DNA from: Brachionus koreanus
Lineage: Eukaryota; Rotifera; Eurotatoria; Ploima; Brachionidae
Direction of reading: 5' to 3'
NCBI GenBank assembly: GCA_016987375.1
Contig: PJRA01000524.1
Coordinates: 1,339,429-1,376,739, forward strand
Length of the DNA stretch: 37,311 bases
The notes beneath the pieces are model-generated. The model did no database searches. It saw only the letters and a program-made list of their open reading frames with translations, and was not told the DNA's origin. Shown here in pieces: positions 9,816 through 22,240 of the stretch; the stretch's first letter is position 1, and each line of letters opens with the position of its first letter. Made by a program: the position numbers and the translations under genes.

Positions 9816-10675
9816 AATTACTTTATCTCCGATATTTTATTTTTTGTTTCTTTGAACAATTAAAAATGTCTATTTAAACAATAACATTTGTCACAATACA
9901 GCTAATTCAATCCAAAACCGTTTATATATATATTTTTTTCATTTTATTTTCAAGTTAAATTTTAGAGAAAATATATCTCGTCATGGCTGCATGTCTTTTA
10001 AAGACTTACTTCTCTTTTTTTTAACACAGCCTTAGAATTTAATTAATTCTGATTAAATTAATGATGAAAGACCGATTTATCCAGACTTATGGCTGGAATT
10101 ATTTACTGATCAAAATATTTTAATTTATTATTTTATTTCATTTGAAAAATAAATTGTAAAACTTGAATTGAATTTTTTTTAAGAGTCAATTATTCAATTG
10201 AAAATTGATATCAAATTTAGTTAATGAAAAAAAAATTGATTAAGTTTTATTTAAAAAAAAAAAATTAATTAGATTTAATTGAATGGAATTAAAAAAATGA
10301 TCAATTTATTTGATCAATCTCATTTTTTGTAAAATAATCTTTATTTTTTAAATAATTTTTAATCTAAAAATAAATTGTTTTTCACGAGGTTTAATGAACC
10401 TGAAATGAATTATAAATTTTTTTATTTTTTTTTCAAAAGTAGTATTTTTTAGTCCAAATAAAATAGGTTTTAGAAAAAGTTTAAAATTAATTTGAATTCT
10501 TATAATTTTGATAAATACATAGCGGAAGAATAAAAAAGGAAAATCATCAAAAAATATTTTTGTCTTCTTTTATCATTATTGTAAAGTTGAGGAAAATTTT
10601 CTTTACAAATGTGCACATTTTGAAAATAAAATTTGAATTTGATTTTTATTCAATTTTAGATATTTTCTTTCAGCA
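9816..10675. other. AT-rich spacer between Elongin B and APC5
   Basis: Both genes run in the same direction. The spacer consists of poly-A/T runs and simple AT sequence; no exon, RNA gene or inverted repeat stands out. Confidence 0.5.
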
Positions 10676-13600
10676 ATGTCGTCTAAAATTTCGAATTTCC
10701 TATCGAGTCTAGATCCAAGTAAAATAGAAAACTTTGCTTTTATTTTTCTCTTAAACAAATCAATCAATTAAGATGAAATAAAATTCTACGAGACATTGAG
10801 CACATACAAAATATATACACTCGAATTGATATCACTTTTTTGTAACTATAAAGTAATATAATTTAAAAAGAATAAAAACGAAAAAAAAATTATTTAAATA
10901 AATTTCTAGAAAGAAAAAACAAGGTCTGAGGTAGCCAAGTCCGATACGGCTACAAATGAATCCGAAAATTCCTCGTCACTTTTATTTATCTATGCACAAT
11001 CAAAAGAAAATTTTTTAAATTCAAAACAAGAACTTAAACTAATTAATTTAATACTTAAATCTATTAAAGTATTAATAAAAAAATTATTTATTTATTTTTT
11101 TTTAATTTTCTATTTAAGACATGTGACATTGATATAGTGGGCCAGCTTCAAGCACTAACAGAGATGCCAGATTTTCAGCCATTTTTAAAGCAGCTCCAAG
11201 AACGGTTTGAGCGTTTGTCCAAAAACTTTATCTTGGAATTTAAGATGTTGGTGAACGCTCTCAAAATTTACTTCATTGGACCAAATCTAAGCGAGTGCTT
11301 GATAAAACCGTGGAGTGTGGTTGGAAAATACGTGCGTCGATGCATAATCATCTATGAAAAGACCTCATTTGACAAACTAGTAGGTCTTTCCAAGCAAGCA
11401 TCGATTGAGTTCAAGCACTACCAGGATTTTTTGACTCAGCCAGCAAGCAAGTCCAAGACAGAGAATTTGGACCATCATTACGAAATTGATAATAGCACAT
11501 CGCCGATGAGAGGCGAGGGTCTTTTTTTGAATGATGAGTCCAACTTGACCATCACAAGCGAATGGTTCAATAGATCACAGAATGCGGATTATAGTGGTAT
11601 GGATTTGGAACCTTTGGACGAAAGTTTGACTCATCCATCAACCTCTCATAAGCCAACTGGATTAAATAGACTTAATCAAAAAGCTCTCACAAGCACTGTA
11701 AGTGCGCAGAGAACTCAGTCTTTGAGTAATTTCAATTCAGCAAAAACTGGTGGAATTGGCGAGCAGAATTTGGATGACAGAACAACAGGAGCCAAAATAT
11801 CTACCGTAAAATTTCAACTTCCACTTCAAAAAGAAACAAGCGCTGCTCTAGAGGGGTCCATAATTTCCGAAATGAATCCAAAAGCAGTTAGTTTTCAGCC
11901 AAAAAATTTATTCGAATTTTCAACTAAAGTAGCTGAATATTTTGTGGCAAGACAGGCAAATTTAATCGAGAACAATGAACATGAGGCACTTAGTCCTGTA
12001 GATTTACAGCACAAATTAGATGAATTGTTGTCTTATTCGAGTTTTGCCGATGCCTATTATTTAAAATACCTAAATTTTTTGAGATTAAAAGACTATCCGT
12101 CAGCACTCAAAGCTTTGCATGATTATTTTGATAGATTTGTTTATGGAAGTTCTATTTCTTTGGCTTCTCTCAATCTATGCTCATTAGAATATCGATTTGG
12201 AAATAAGTAAAGAGAGTTTAATCATTTTATTATCTTAAATTTTTAATAAAAAATCTATTAATTTTTTCTAAAAGAGAAAATGCAATGTTTGCGCTCAAAG
12301 AAGCAATTACCAGCGCTCATCAAGAAGGAGATGTAAAATGTTTACAGCAATGTCTTGTAAATTAATATTTTTTCCATGATTAAAAAAAAGATGATTTTAT
12401 TATTTTTTTTCTAAGAGCTGGTTATACAAACTTGAGCCTTCGTGCAATGAAAATAGGGACTTTTTGATAAAAAATGCTTGTTCGCGTTCACTTAGCAATA
12501 AATTTTATGTAAGTATTAGTAAATTTGAATGTTTTGGTTATTTCTAATTTTTGTTTCAAAGAATTTAGCTGTATATAATCTTCAATATTTTGCCAGAAAT
12601 AACATTGGAAAATTCAAACCAAATGCGTAAGAATTTGCCATTAAATTTATTTTTAATTCAAAAATAGCTTAATAAGATAAGAAAATAATGTTTTTCAATG
12701 TCAAAACTTTTAGTTTGGATTAAATTTTAAGGATTATACAAAATTTTTTTTGAAAAAATTTATCAAAAATTCATTTATATTTTTATGATAAATATTTTTG
12801 GTAACTCAAAATATCTTAAGAAAATTCCTGAAGCATTGTGCACCATAGCACAATAAGACTCAATTTGATTAAATTAAAAAAAAGGAAATTAAAGGTTTTA
12901 TTCAGACTTGTGCAAAATTCTAAATAAAAAGTCATTTTAAAGTTTTTTAAAAGTTTAAAAATTTCAGGTCAAGTCAAAATATAGACTGCAAAAATAGCAA
13001 CATGTATCTTTATATCTAAATTAATTTTTTCATGTGCCAAAAAGACAAAAAAAAATTTAACAAGATTTAATTTAATCATTGATTTATTTATTTGTTAAAA
13101 ATTTTATTTTGGGCAAGAAACAAACCATGTTGCACTATGTTAAGATAATATTTTTAAGTTATTTTATTATAGTTAATATTAATTTATCATAACAGTATAT
13201 TTTTGTTTAATTTTGATTGATTTTCAAGAATTAAAAATTAGGTCTCTCATTTTGAGATCAAGCTCTGATTACAGTCATCCTTTTGAAATTCACACCTTGA
13301 AAAAAATATGATCACAAATTCAAAATAAAAACATTAAAAATTAAAATTTCTTTTTATTTTATTAAATTAGCTAATATATAAATAAGACATTAAATTTCTC
13401 ATATATTCTAAAATGATCATTCTGCTTATTTTTATTTTATTTTTATTATTTCGATCACATTCAGCTTGAACAGAACTTGATTGTAAGAAACATTCAATCA
13501 GCTAATTTTTGATTCTATTAAACTTAAATATTTATTTGTAAATTAAGAAAAAAATTTATTTAAAAAAATCAAAATCTTTTTCTTGCAATAAAATGGCATT

Positions 13601-16600
13601 GTAAACAGTGGAACAAACGAAAACAAAAATTTAAATAGTCTTTTTTTGAAGCTTCATAATTCGTTCTTTAAATTTTGTCAGTTGATACAAAATTTTTATC
13701 ACCAAAAATAAATAAAAAATTGGCTTATTGCAAAAAATAAATTTGTGTGATAAAAATTTTTTTATCAACTGATACAATTTATTTAGCGAATTTTAGAGCC
13801 CAAGATAAAAAGCTAATAAAATGTTGTTTGTTCCAAAATTCACAATGGCTAAAACATAAAAATTTTAACATCAAAAATTTACATTAAATTTTTAAACACT
13901 TAAGAATACTCAATTTACTAAATAAATCAGACTTTGTAAATCTAAAAATGAATTCTAAAATGGAGTTAACATTATTGAGTCAATGCAACAAAGCTTCAAT
14001 TTGGAATTTATACGGTCAAAGGTAATTAATTCAATTTTCATTCAAATTTTTCATTTCCTTATTTAAATATTTTAAAAGAAAAATATCACTTCTCTATTCT
14101 CAAATGGTCTTGAATCTTCAGCCCAAATCGGATTTTAACAAGTTAAACACCGAATCTCAGTGTATATCAATGTGTTCTTTAGCCATAGACTATTCCAGGA
14201 ATGTAATTTAATTTATTTCTTTTAATTACAAATTTAATTCTTAAATTTAAAGGGCATGTTTAATACTAGCACATCTATTCTTAATTTATGTAAAGAGATT
14301 TATTCCACAAATTCAAAAATCAGTGAACATTGGCTTTATACAGAAAATTTGATTTTAATTGAAAAAAATTTAAACTCAGGAAAATGGAGCTTGGCCAAAA
14401 CTCATGTAGAACGCTTAGCTACAATTAATATCCAGCATGCTCTTTTACAGTATTTATTTTTCTTTTTTTTTTTTTAAACTTCTAATAAAAATTTAAGAGA
14501 AATGAACATTTACATTTTGGATTTTAATTTTGACAAAGCTAAAGAAATTGGAAACAAAATTTTAACAAATATCAGACTGACTCAAAGTGGTCAGAGTAAC
14601 ATTTTGGAAAATAAAACTCAGTACGAGTTTTTCAATGAACAAATTAATGTCAAGTAATTTAAAAAAAAAATTAATCAATTGTTTAAAAAATTAATTTAGC
14701 TTAAAATTGAACTACATTCATATTTATATTGGTTTAAAAGACTATCCGAACGCATTGATTACCGCCATTAAATTCTACCACGAAGTTAAAGAAATGGATT
14801 TCAACTATGAACACATGATCTCTTGTTTACTTATTGCTAAAATTTTGGTTAGAAAAAATATTGTTTCTTAATTTATTCAAATTAAAAATTGCTTGTTTTT
14901 TAGATTCAAATGGAACAGCCAGAACAGGCTTTAAAATATCTCAAGAAGTGTATAATTTATATTTTTTCGAATGCTTCGCTTTTAGATCAAGCCAAATTGC
15001 ACTATATTTATGCCAAATGCCTTCATTTATTGGAAAAAAATAAAAGTAATTTCCTTTCATAAAATTAAATTAGGCACTAGAATGTAAAATAAGATAAAAA
15101 ATTAATTTTTACTTTTGTCGAATACACAAATTAAAATTTATTAAATTTTAGAACAAAAAAATTGGTATCTTTGATTAGGAGTAATTTGTGTTATTCAATT
15201 CCTATTTAATAGATCTATAAAAATAATGTAAATTAATGTGAAGTAATGTCAATAGTTCATAATTAATTTTAAAAAAATACCAGGATAAAAGCTATTCTTT
15301 ATGTATTACAAGAAATCAAGAGAGGCAAAGCAAAAGCAATTTTTTTATGGATCATTTTCTATTTAATTAATTTTGTTATCATTTTTATACATTTGTTACC
15401 TTATCCATGCGGAGCATTTTTTAATTAAAATGTTTATAAACTTTAAAGCCTCATTCTATTTTGACCCATCAGTATTTTTTAAAAGATTTTGATCTAAAGA
15501 ATAAACAGATTAATTGATGATGCTATTAAATTTAACTGTGTATAAAAAATTCTATTTTTAAATAATAAAAATTCAAAAAAATCGATTGTTGACAACTAAT
15601 TATATAGTTCTTTATTTCTAAAACTTTATAATTATATAAAGCAAGACAATAAAAATACTCATCATCTTGTAGAATTTTTCGTAATTTTTAAATATATCTA
15701 AGTATATTCAAAAATTTAAAGATTTTGATTATCTTATAATTTTAAAATTCTAATTTATAGAATATACTCAATAAGAGAATATGACTTTTACTTTTATAAC
15801 ATTTTTCGGGAGTAAAATTTTGCGCTATTAAACTAATTTTTTAATATATAAATTGCATTTTTTTATTAATTATATATACAATCAATTAATTTTTTTGAAT
15901 TGATGTCTAATGACTTGGCGCCTATTTTGAATAAATNNNNNNNNNNNNNNNNNNNNNNNNNNNNNNNNNNNNNNNNNNNNNNNNNNNNNNNNNNNNNNNN
16001 NNNNNNNNNNNNNNNNNNNNNNNNNNNNNNNNNNNNNNNNNNNNNNNNNNNNNNNNNNNNNNNNNNNNNNNNNNNNNNNNNNNNNNNNNNNNNNNNNNNN
16101 NNNNNNNNNNNNNNNNNNNNNNNNNNNNNNNNNNNNNNNNNNNNNNNNNNNNNNNNNNNNNNNNNNNNNNNNNNNNNNNNNNNNNNNNNNNNNNNNNNNN
16201 NNNNNNNNNNNNNNNNNNNNNNNNNNNNNNNNNNNNNNNNNNNNNNNNNNNNNNNNNNNNNNNNNNNNNNNNNNNNNNNNNNNNNNNNNNNNNNNNNNNN
16301 NNNNNNNNNNNNNNNNNNNNNNNNNNNNNNNNNNNNNNNNNNNNNNNNNNNNNNNNNNNNNNNNNNNNNNNNNNNNNNNNNNNNNNNNNNNNNNNNNNNN
16401 NNNNNNNNNNNNNNNNNNNNNNNNNNNNNNNNNNNNNNNNNNNNNNNNNNNNNNNNNNNNNNNNNNNNNNNNNNNNNNNNNNNNNNNNNNNNNNNNNNNN
16501 NNNNNNNNNNNNNNNNNNNNNNNNNNNNNNNNNNNNNNNNNNNNNNNNNNNNNNNNNNNNNNNNNNNNNNNNNNNNNNNNNNNNNNNNNNNNNNNNNNNN

Positions 16601-17620
16601 NNNNNNNNNNNNNNNNNNNNNNNNNNNNNNNNNNNNNNNNNNNNNNNNNNNNNNNNNNNNNNNNNNNNNNNNNNNNNNNNNNNNNNNNNNNNNNNNNNNN
16701 NNNNNNNNNNNNNNNNNNNNNNNNNNNNNNNNNNNNNNNTAAACTTTTAAAATATATATTTTTTAGGGTTTTTTTTATGTTATTTTTTACATAATGAAGA
16801 TTAGCCATAACATTAAATAAAAATCGTATCCTAAAACAATATTGTCTCAAAAATTCAAATTTTTGGTTAAAAAATCTAAAAAATTAATTCTAATAAGAGT
16901 TTTTATGTATTTTAAAAATAGGTCCACTTTGAGCCTATACAGCTCCTTAACCGAAGAAAATTTTCAGAATATTATTTCATTTTTGAATTCTACAATAAAA
17001 ATTACCCATAGACAAAAACTTTCAAATACCAAGCTATTATTTTAAGATTTTTTATGCTATTTTAATTAAAAGCATGTTTAGACTGAAGATAAATATTTAT
17101 GTAATAAAAATCTTAACAACTTGTAGAAAAATGTCATTACAAGTCATCTGCTAGTCGTGAAGAGTACTTTTTAAATTGTTTTCTAAAAGTCAAAGTAATG
17201 ACTTTTAAAAATTAAAAATTTTAAAGTCCAAGTCTCAAGTCTCGACTTAAACTTTTTAATTACTTGTTAAGACTTTTTTCCTATATTTTGTCAATAAAAT
17301 TTTAGATTTAAATTTTTCAAATTTTTGATCAATTTATTTTTAATTTAAAATATTTTTATTTAAGATTTAAAATCATCTATTGAACACATGAAGAAATGTA
17401 TTGAAAAGCTTGAATCTATCCAAGGATCTGTTTATTTGGTATCAGCTTATTCCTACATGGTAATCAATGTTTTGTCTAAAATGATCTAAATTTTCACTAA
17501 TTCGTTTTTCCTAAGGCTTGTCTATTGAACGAAAATGGTGACATAGATGAACGTAATATGAATGTTCACAAGTTCCGCAAATTACGCCAACAATTGCCCC
17601 TAGTCGGATATCTTCTTTAA
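10676..17620 (+). CDS. ANAPC5: Anaphase-promoting complex subunit 5
   Basis: Fifteen exons join in phase: 10676-10718, 10773-10852, 10910-11068, 11119-12206, 12275-12356, 12416-12508, 12562-12626, 13905-14021, 14079-14202, 14253-14449, 14498-14653, 14700-14847, 14904-15045, 17365-17459 and 17516-17620. They encode 897 residues (human 755). APC5 is a TPR scaffold subunit of the APC/C ubiquitin ligase that drives mitotic exit. The best match lies around residues 360-440 (AEYFVARQANL, LTP-like LSPVDLQHKLDELL and YLKYLNFLRLKDY), followed by ALKEAITSAHQEGDVKCLQQCL, EQALKYLKKC and a C-terminal FRKLRQQLPLVGYLL. The extra length is a Ser/Thr/Asn-rich linker at about residues 205-350. Introns 7 (1,278 bp) and 13 (2,319 bp) are large and repeat-bearing; intron 13 holds the N gap, so an extra exon there cannot be excluded. 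Confidence 0.93.
12627..13904 (+). other. APC5 intron 7, repeat-bearing
   Basis: No exon is needed here: exon 7 ends in phase 2 and exon 8 at 13905 continues it. The aligned protein (PNAILNLLNKSDF against the human TANKLMDALKDSDL) has no gap. The intron carries an inverted-repeat element at 13592-13850; the rest is simple AT-rich sequence. Confidence 0.7.
13592..13850. mobile_element. Foldback/MITE-like inverted repeat in APC5 intron 7
   Basis: The left end (ggcattgtaaacagtggaacaaac) pairs imperfectly with the reverse complement of the right end (gccattgtgaattttggaacaaac). Further inside, cagttgatacaaaatttttatcac pairs with gtgataaaaatttttttatcaactg. The centre lies near 13725. The whole 260-bp segment could fold into one long imperfect hairpin and has no coding frame. 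This is the shape of a miniature inverted-repeat element; the target duplication is not clear. Confidence 0.6.
15046..17364 (+). other. APC5 intron 13, contains assembly gap
   Basis: Exon 13 ends in phase 1 and exon 14 at 17365 continues it, so this whole stretch can be a single intron. It holds AT-rich sequence, the N run, an unremarkable open frame of 67 codons at 16842-17045 with no recognisable match, and an aagtc/gactt-rich patch at about 17150-17280. Confidence 0.65.
15937..16739. other. Assembly gap, 803 N
   Basis: An unbroken run of N. It lies inside APC5 intron 13. Nothing can be said about its content, and the real length may differ. Confidence 1.
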
Positions 17621-18047
17621 TTTAAAAGAAAAATAATGATTAATTTTTTATCTAATTGTCAATTATTTTAATTTTTTTTGGTACTCGCATTTGTTTATTA
17701 GCAAAGCAAATAAATAATTTAAAATTCGATTTTAATCAAATTTACTTAGTTAAAATTTATTTATCTATTCCATTTAGAATACATATCAAAGACAAAAGAA
17801 ATTCATTTGCTTCAAAAATTATCATTAGTAATAAATAATTTGAAATGTAAAAACGACTTGAACATAATTGCAAGTCGATTTTCAAATAGGTATTAAAATA
17901 ATTAATTTTTGAGCTTGGATATTTTATGTTTTGACTCGATTTTGCCTATCTAGTTAAGTCCAAATTCGCAAAAAATCCATCTAAGCCTAAAAGACTAGTT
18001 GACATTAGTAAAATAAATAGCAAAAATTTATCTCTAACATAGTTCAA
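17621..18047. other. Spacer between APC5 and the SHP2-like gene
   Basis: This stretch contains the 3' end of APC5 and the promoter side of the phosphatase gene. A 60-codon open frame at 17656-17838 is AT-driven and matches nothing. The segment cgacttgaacataattgcaagtcg (17852-17875) is a short imperfect inverted repeat. Confidence 0.4.
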
Positions 18048-21000
18048 ATGCTAGGAAGGTGGTTTCACAGAAATATAAATGGAATAGAAGCAGAAAATTT
18101 ACTAAGAGAATTCGGTCAAAATGGTAGCTTTTTGATACGACCATCTCAAAGTACGGTAAACAGCTATACGCTGTCAGTTCGATGCACTGAAAGCACTTTC
18201 AAGCACATAAAAATTCAAAACAATGGAGACAGTGGCTACGAAATTGGTGAGGGGAGCAGTGATAAATTTGCCACTTTGGCTGAACTTGTCGATCACTTTA
18301 TCATGAAGGAAACTCTTCGTGACAAATTAGACGGAAGCATTTTAGTTTTGAAATACCCATTTAACTGCAAAGAACCCACTAGTGAGCGTTATTTTCATGG
18401 AGCTATAAGTGGCCAAGAGGCAACCAAGTTGTTGCTTGAAAAAGGCAAACCAGGCAGTTATTTGGTCAGAGAAAGCCGTAGCGAGCCACAAAATTATGTT
18501 CTATGTGTGCGATGTGAAAACAATCGCGTAGTCCATCTAATTATAAAATATACGGTAATTAAAAAAAAATATTTTCAAAAAGAAAAAAATTTCTTAATTT
18601 TATTTTTAAAGGATAAAGGATACACAATGCATAGTTTTGAAAAATATCTACAAACTCTAGATGAGTTTATAAATGAGTGTATTAGAATGTGCCCAATTGT
18701 TGATGTACGCGATAATGTGGTCTACCTTAAACAAGTATTTATTTAAGTCTAATTTATTTTAAATAAATTTTATCGTTTTTTAATTTTAAAAGCCACTAAA
18801 TAGTTCTAGAATAAATGTCACAAATTTTAATATTCGATATAGTGAGCTTTTAATCGAGTCCAGATACAAAAACAAAAACGGCTTTTCTGAAGAATTTGAA
18901 GTAATTAAATTTTTTTTTTTTTTGTTTGATTTTAGTTGCTGAATAATTTTAATACGATTTAATAATAATTCTATTTTAACAAAAATTAGTCAAATTTATG
19001 TGAATAGGAAAAAATCTCAAGGCTAGAATTTTAATTATAATAAAAATTTAAAAATTTATATATAAACTTGATTAACTAAGTTTTATATGAAAATAAAATG
19101 GATGTATCAAAAAATTTTGCGTATTTTTTAAATATTTTTAATTTATCAAAGGTTTTTTGACAATAGTCAAGTTATTAAGCAGGACATGTCTTTAAAGCCC
19201 ATGGGTAATTATATGAAATTATTGCTTTTTTAAAACTTTAATAACTCTCGAACATTAGTTGAAACGGATATTTAAAATAAAATTAAAAAACAATATTTTC
19301 AAATCACGAATATATTTAAAGACAAGATAAAACAGCACAATAAAAACGATATTATTCATTATCGAGTTCGAGTTCTCCCCATTTTAACAGATTAAATTTT
19401 AAAATTTATCACATTTATTTATCATTATATATACTAATGCTTTCAAAGTTCAATGACGCTTAAAAAATATAGCTGTTTGTATGGGACTAAAGAAATAAAA
19501 TTCTTTTATAAGAGATTAATTTAAAAATATTAACTGACTGAGCTTCAACCACGCCTGAACATAAAGTTCAATGTTATTCAAAATTTCAGAGTAAAATAAC
19601 CTTGTTTCACTTAATGTCACTTAATGTTTCATATAATGTACAGGGGTTATTATTTTTGCAAAAATTGCTTAGTTTAATATAATTTCTTAGAGACATTAGA
19701 TCATGTCTCATTTAAGTTCCCAGTGGGATATTACGCGAGAAAATACGGTAAAGAGATTTCAAATTGATCAAATTTATTCAATTTTAATTTTTCAATTAAT
19801 TTCTTGTTTTCAAATTTTCTTTAAATAATTTCAACAAATTTAAATATTTAGGTAATAAATTTTTTTAAAATCTGTTTACTTAAGTTTTTTTTTTAAGACC
19901 GTTTAGTGGCCGGCCGGTCTAAACACGGTCGGCCGTTTATCTATTTAATCTGGAGGAGCATAAGCTCGGTACAAAACAAAATATATTACATAAATTAAGT
20001 ATATTTATTGAATAAATTTATAAAAAAAAAATTAGCCAAAAAAAAAAAAAATTTCAACTATAAGAAATGAATTTGCTACTAGCGAAAATATAAGCATTTT
20101 TCAATTTAGATACTTGACCATTGCAAGAAATAAATTTTTTCTTCTCTTCTTATTTAAGATAATTTTTATTATTAAAATAGAATAATCTAATAACTAATTA
20201 TTTCTTTATATTTCATTTTTGTATCATATTGGATTCAATTTTTGATAAATAAATGTTTTTTATTGTTTTATTTAACTTGGAATCAATTCAATCAATTTAA
20301 ATTTAAATCAAAATGATAATTTTAAATTTAAGTCTTTGCAACAAATTGATGGAAAATTTTTATATGAACGAAATGATGGCTGCAAACCAGAAAATCGCAC
20401 TAAAAATCGATTTAAAACAATTTTGCCATGTAACTAGCTTATTTTTTAAATTCAAAAGAAAATATTTTAAAAATTTTTCAAATCAAGTTGATTACAATAG
20501 AATTAAACTTAAAAATAGAACAAATAAACAAAATGATCCGCTTGAATCAGATTATATAAATGCGAACCGTATTCAGGTAATTAAACAATTTTTGTTCAGA
20601 ACAAATTTTTATTTGGTTTCAAAATTTAGTCTGATGAAACTTTTGGCAAAACTTATTTGGCTACACAAGGTCCATTAGTGAACACATGTGGAGATTTTTG
20701 GTCAATGATTTGGCAAGAAGAAAGTCAAATAATTTTAATGATCACACATGAAGAAGAAAAGGGAAGAGAAAAATGTTATAGATACTGGCCCCAAGTAACC
20801 AGAGAAGAAGATTCAAAAAATGAGAATAATCACTCGATTGTTCACAAAAATCTAAAGATTTCTTTGCTAAAAATGACCAAAATATGTGATGATTATATTG
20901 TTCGAGACTTTTTGATGACTGATTTGAACAATAACGAGACCAGAAAGGTATACCAATATCAATATCTGGCATGGAGTGATCACGGTGTACCAGAAAATAT

Positions 21001-21397
21001 TCAGAATACACTCGATTTTATCCAAGATTTTAATAGACTGTACAAAGAAATTTGCGACACTGTTCCAAAAAAAAGAAGCTTCCCATTGACAGTTCACTGT
21101 AGTGCTGGAATTGGCAGGACTGGAGCCATAATTGCAATCGACATGATTTTGGACAAAATAAAAACATGTGGTATACAATGTGACATTGACATTTATAAAA
21201 CAGTATGCTCTTTAAGAGCTCAGAGATCTGGCATGATACAAACGGAAAAACAGTATCAATTTTTGTACATAGCTATTCGAAATTTTATTCAAAGTTTGAA
21301 TATAGTTAACCAAATTGATTCTAGAGTGATGCATAGCACAAATTTTATTACCACATCGACTCCGAGAACTTCGAGCTTACAGTCTATTTCTAACTAA
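18048..21397 (+). CDS. PTPN11: SHP2/corkscrew-like non-receptor tyrosine phosphatase (SH2-SH2-PTP)
   Basis: Six exons join in phase: 18048-18554, 18612-18734, 18793-18900, 20333-20429, 20488-20576 and 20630-21397, giving 563 residues (human SHP2 593). The order is N-SH2 (from residue 5, phosphotyrosine-binding R31 in GSFLIRPS), C-SH2 (from about 115, R141 in GSYLVRES) and a PTP domain (about 245-535). The catalytic loop is HCSAGIGRTG, with C465 and R471; the Q loop Q512 is in MIQTEKQYQ. The general-acid loop reads WSDHGVP (D425) instead of WPD, and the pTyr loop KNRY reads KNRF (F273). The autoinhibitory contacts of SHP2, D61 and E76, have counterparts (D61, E79). The C-tail is only about 30 residues and has no tyrosine. 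The gene symbol denotes the PTPN6/PTPN11 group; a one-to-one orthologue is inferred. It should act in receptor tyrosine kinase-Ras signalling. Confidence 0.95.
18901..20332 (+). other. Intron 3 of the SHP2-like gene
   Basis: This 1.4-kb intron contains a segment at about 19104-19165 that resembles 27833-27890 and 25780-25835, and a near-perfect palindrome at 19897-19930. No exon is missing: exon 3 ends at the EEFE of the SHP2 'WEEFE' and exon 4 resumes with SLQQ, as in SHP2. Confidence 0.6.
19897..19930. repeat. GC-rich 34-base palindrome
   Basis: The sequence gaccgtttagtggccggccggtctaaacacggtc nearly equals its own reverse complement, with ggccggcc at its centre; it differs by a 2-base offset and one or two mismatches. 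It is a striking GC island in a region of more than 75% AT. Confidence 0.75.
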
Positions 21398-22240
21398 TGA
21401 TTAAATTTTCTATGGTCAAACCAAATTTATTTTTAAACAAATTTTTTATATCAAACTCTTAAATTTTCAACTGGTATCATTTTAATTTTTTTCTATTTTA
21501 ACTGCTCTAATGGTATCAGTCACAATTGTTCATTTTTTTTTAAAATACTTTGTTAATAAATTATTTGATTAATTTTTTTATCTGTTAGATTTATTTCAAG
21601 TAATGTTTTTTACTAAAAAAAAAAGCTTAATAAATTACGGAAAATTGTAAGATAATTTGTTAAGAAAGAAATTTGTAAAAAAAATACTCTCTGTCAATGG
21701 ATTTGTAGCTATAAATTAGGCAAAATAATTGTTAGATGATGCACCCATGTTAAAAGAAAATGAACATGTTCATAGTTCAAATAAAATTGCTTAAAAAATC
21801 GACAATAATATGTCTTTGTTAACACTTAGTAGTTAGAATCGTTATTAAATTTTGCTTAAATAAATTAAATTTTATTATTAATTAAGTAAAAACTAGCAAA
21901 AATAAACCAAAAATTGTAATTATTTAAAATACATAAATTTTTTTATTTAAAAATAACGAATTTTTTAAAAATAAATTAATAATTTTTTTTAAGTTTCAAA
22001 AGACTTTTTATATTTTCTATGCAAGAATATATTTTTTTAAGAGACAATAATCAAATTGCACTTTTAAGTCAATTTGATTATTTTGTTATTTTTTCTAAAA
22101 AATTTAAATTTAAAAATTTTATTTAAACTAAATAAATGAAGTGTTTATCAGTCGACTATGAAAAGAACACTAATCTGTTGATTAACTTTTGTTGAAATTG
22201 ATTTTAAAAATTTTTTAAAAGTTAAAAATTTAAAATTTCA
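21398..22240. other. 3' flank of the SHP2-like gene
   Basis: AT-rich sequence without an exon. A polyadenylation signal candidate lies at 21555-21560. Confidence 0.5.
21555..21560 (+). terminator. Polyadenylation signal of the SHP2-like gene
   Basis: AATAAA lies about 160 bases after the stop codon. Position fits, but the hexamer is frequent by chance here. Confidence 0.35.

Noticed and set aside
15882..16850. Long frames spanning the N run on both strands
   Set aside because: They exist only because N is not read as a stop.
17656..17838. 60-codon frame after APC5
   Set aside because: Composition-driven, begins just after the APC5 stop, and shows no protein-like pattern.
19355..19385. tRNA B-box-like gagttcgagttctcc
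   Set aside because: No A box or cloverleaf-compatible arms could be placed upstream.
20867..21178. Minus-strand frames opposite the phosphatase domain
   Set aside because: Shadows of the strongly supported PTP exon.
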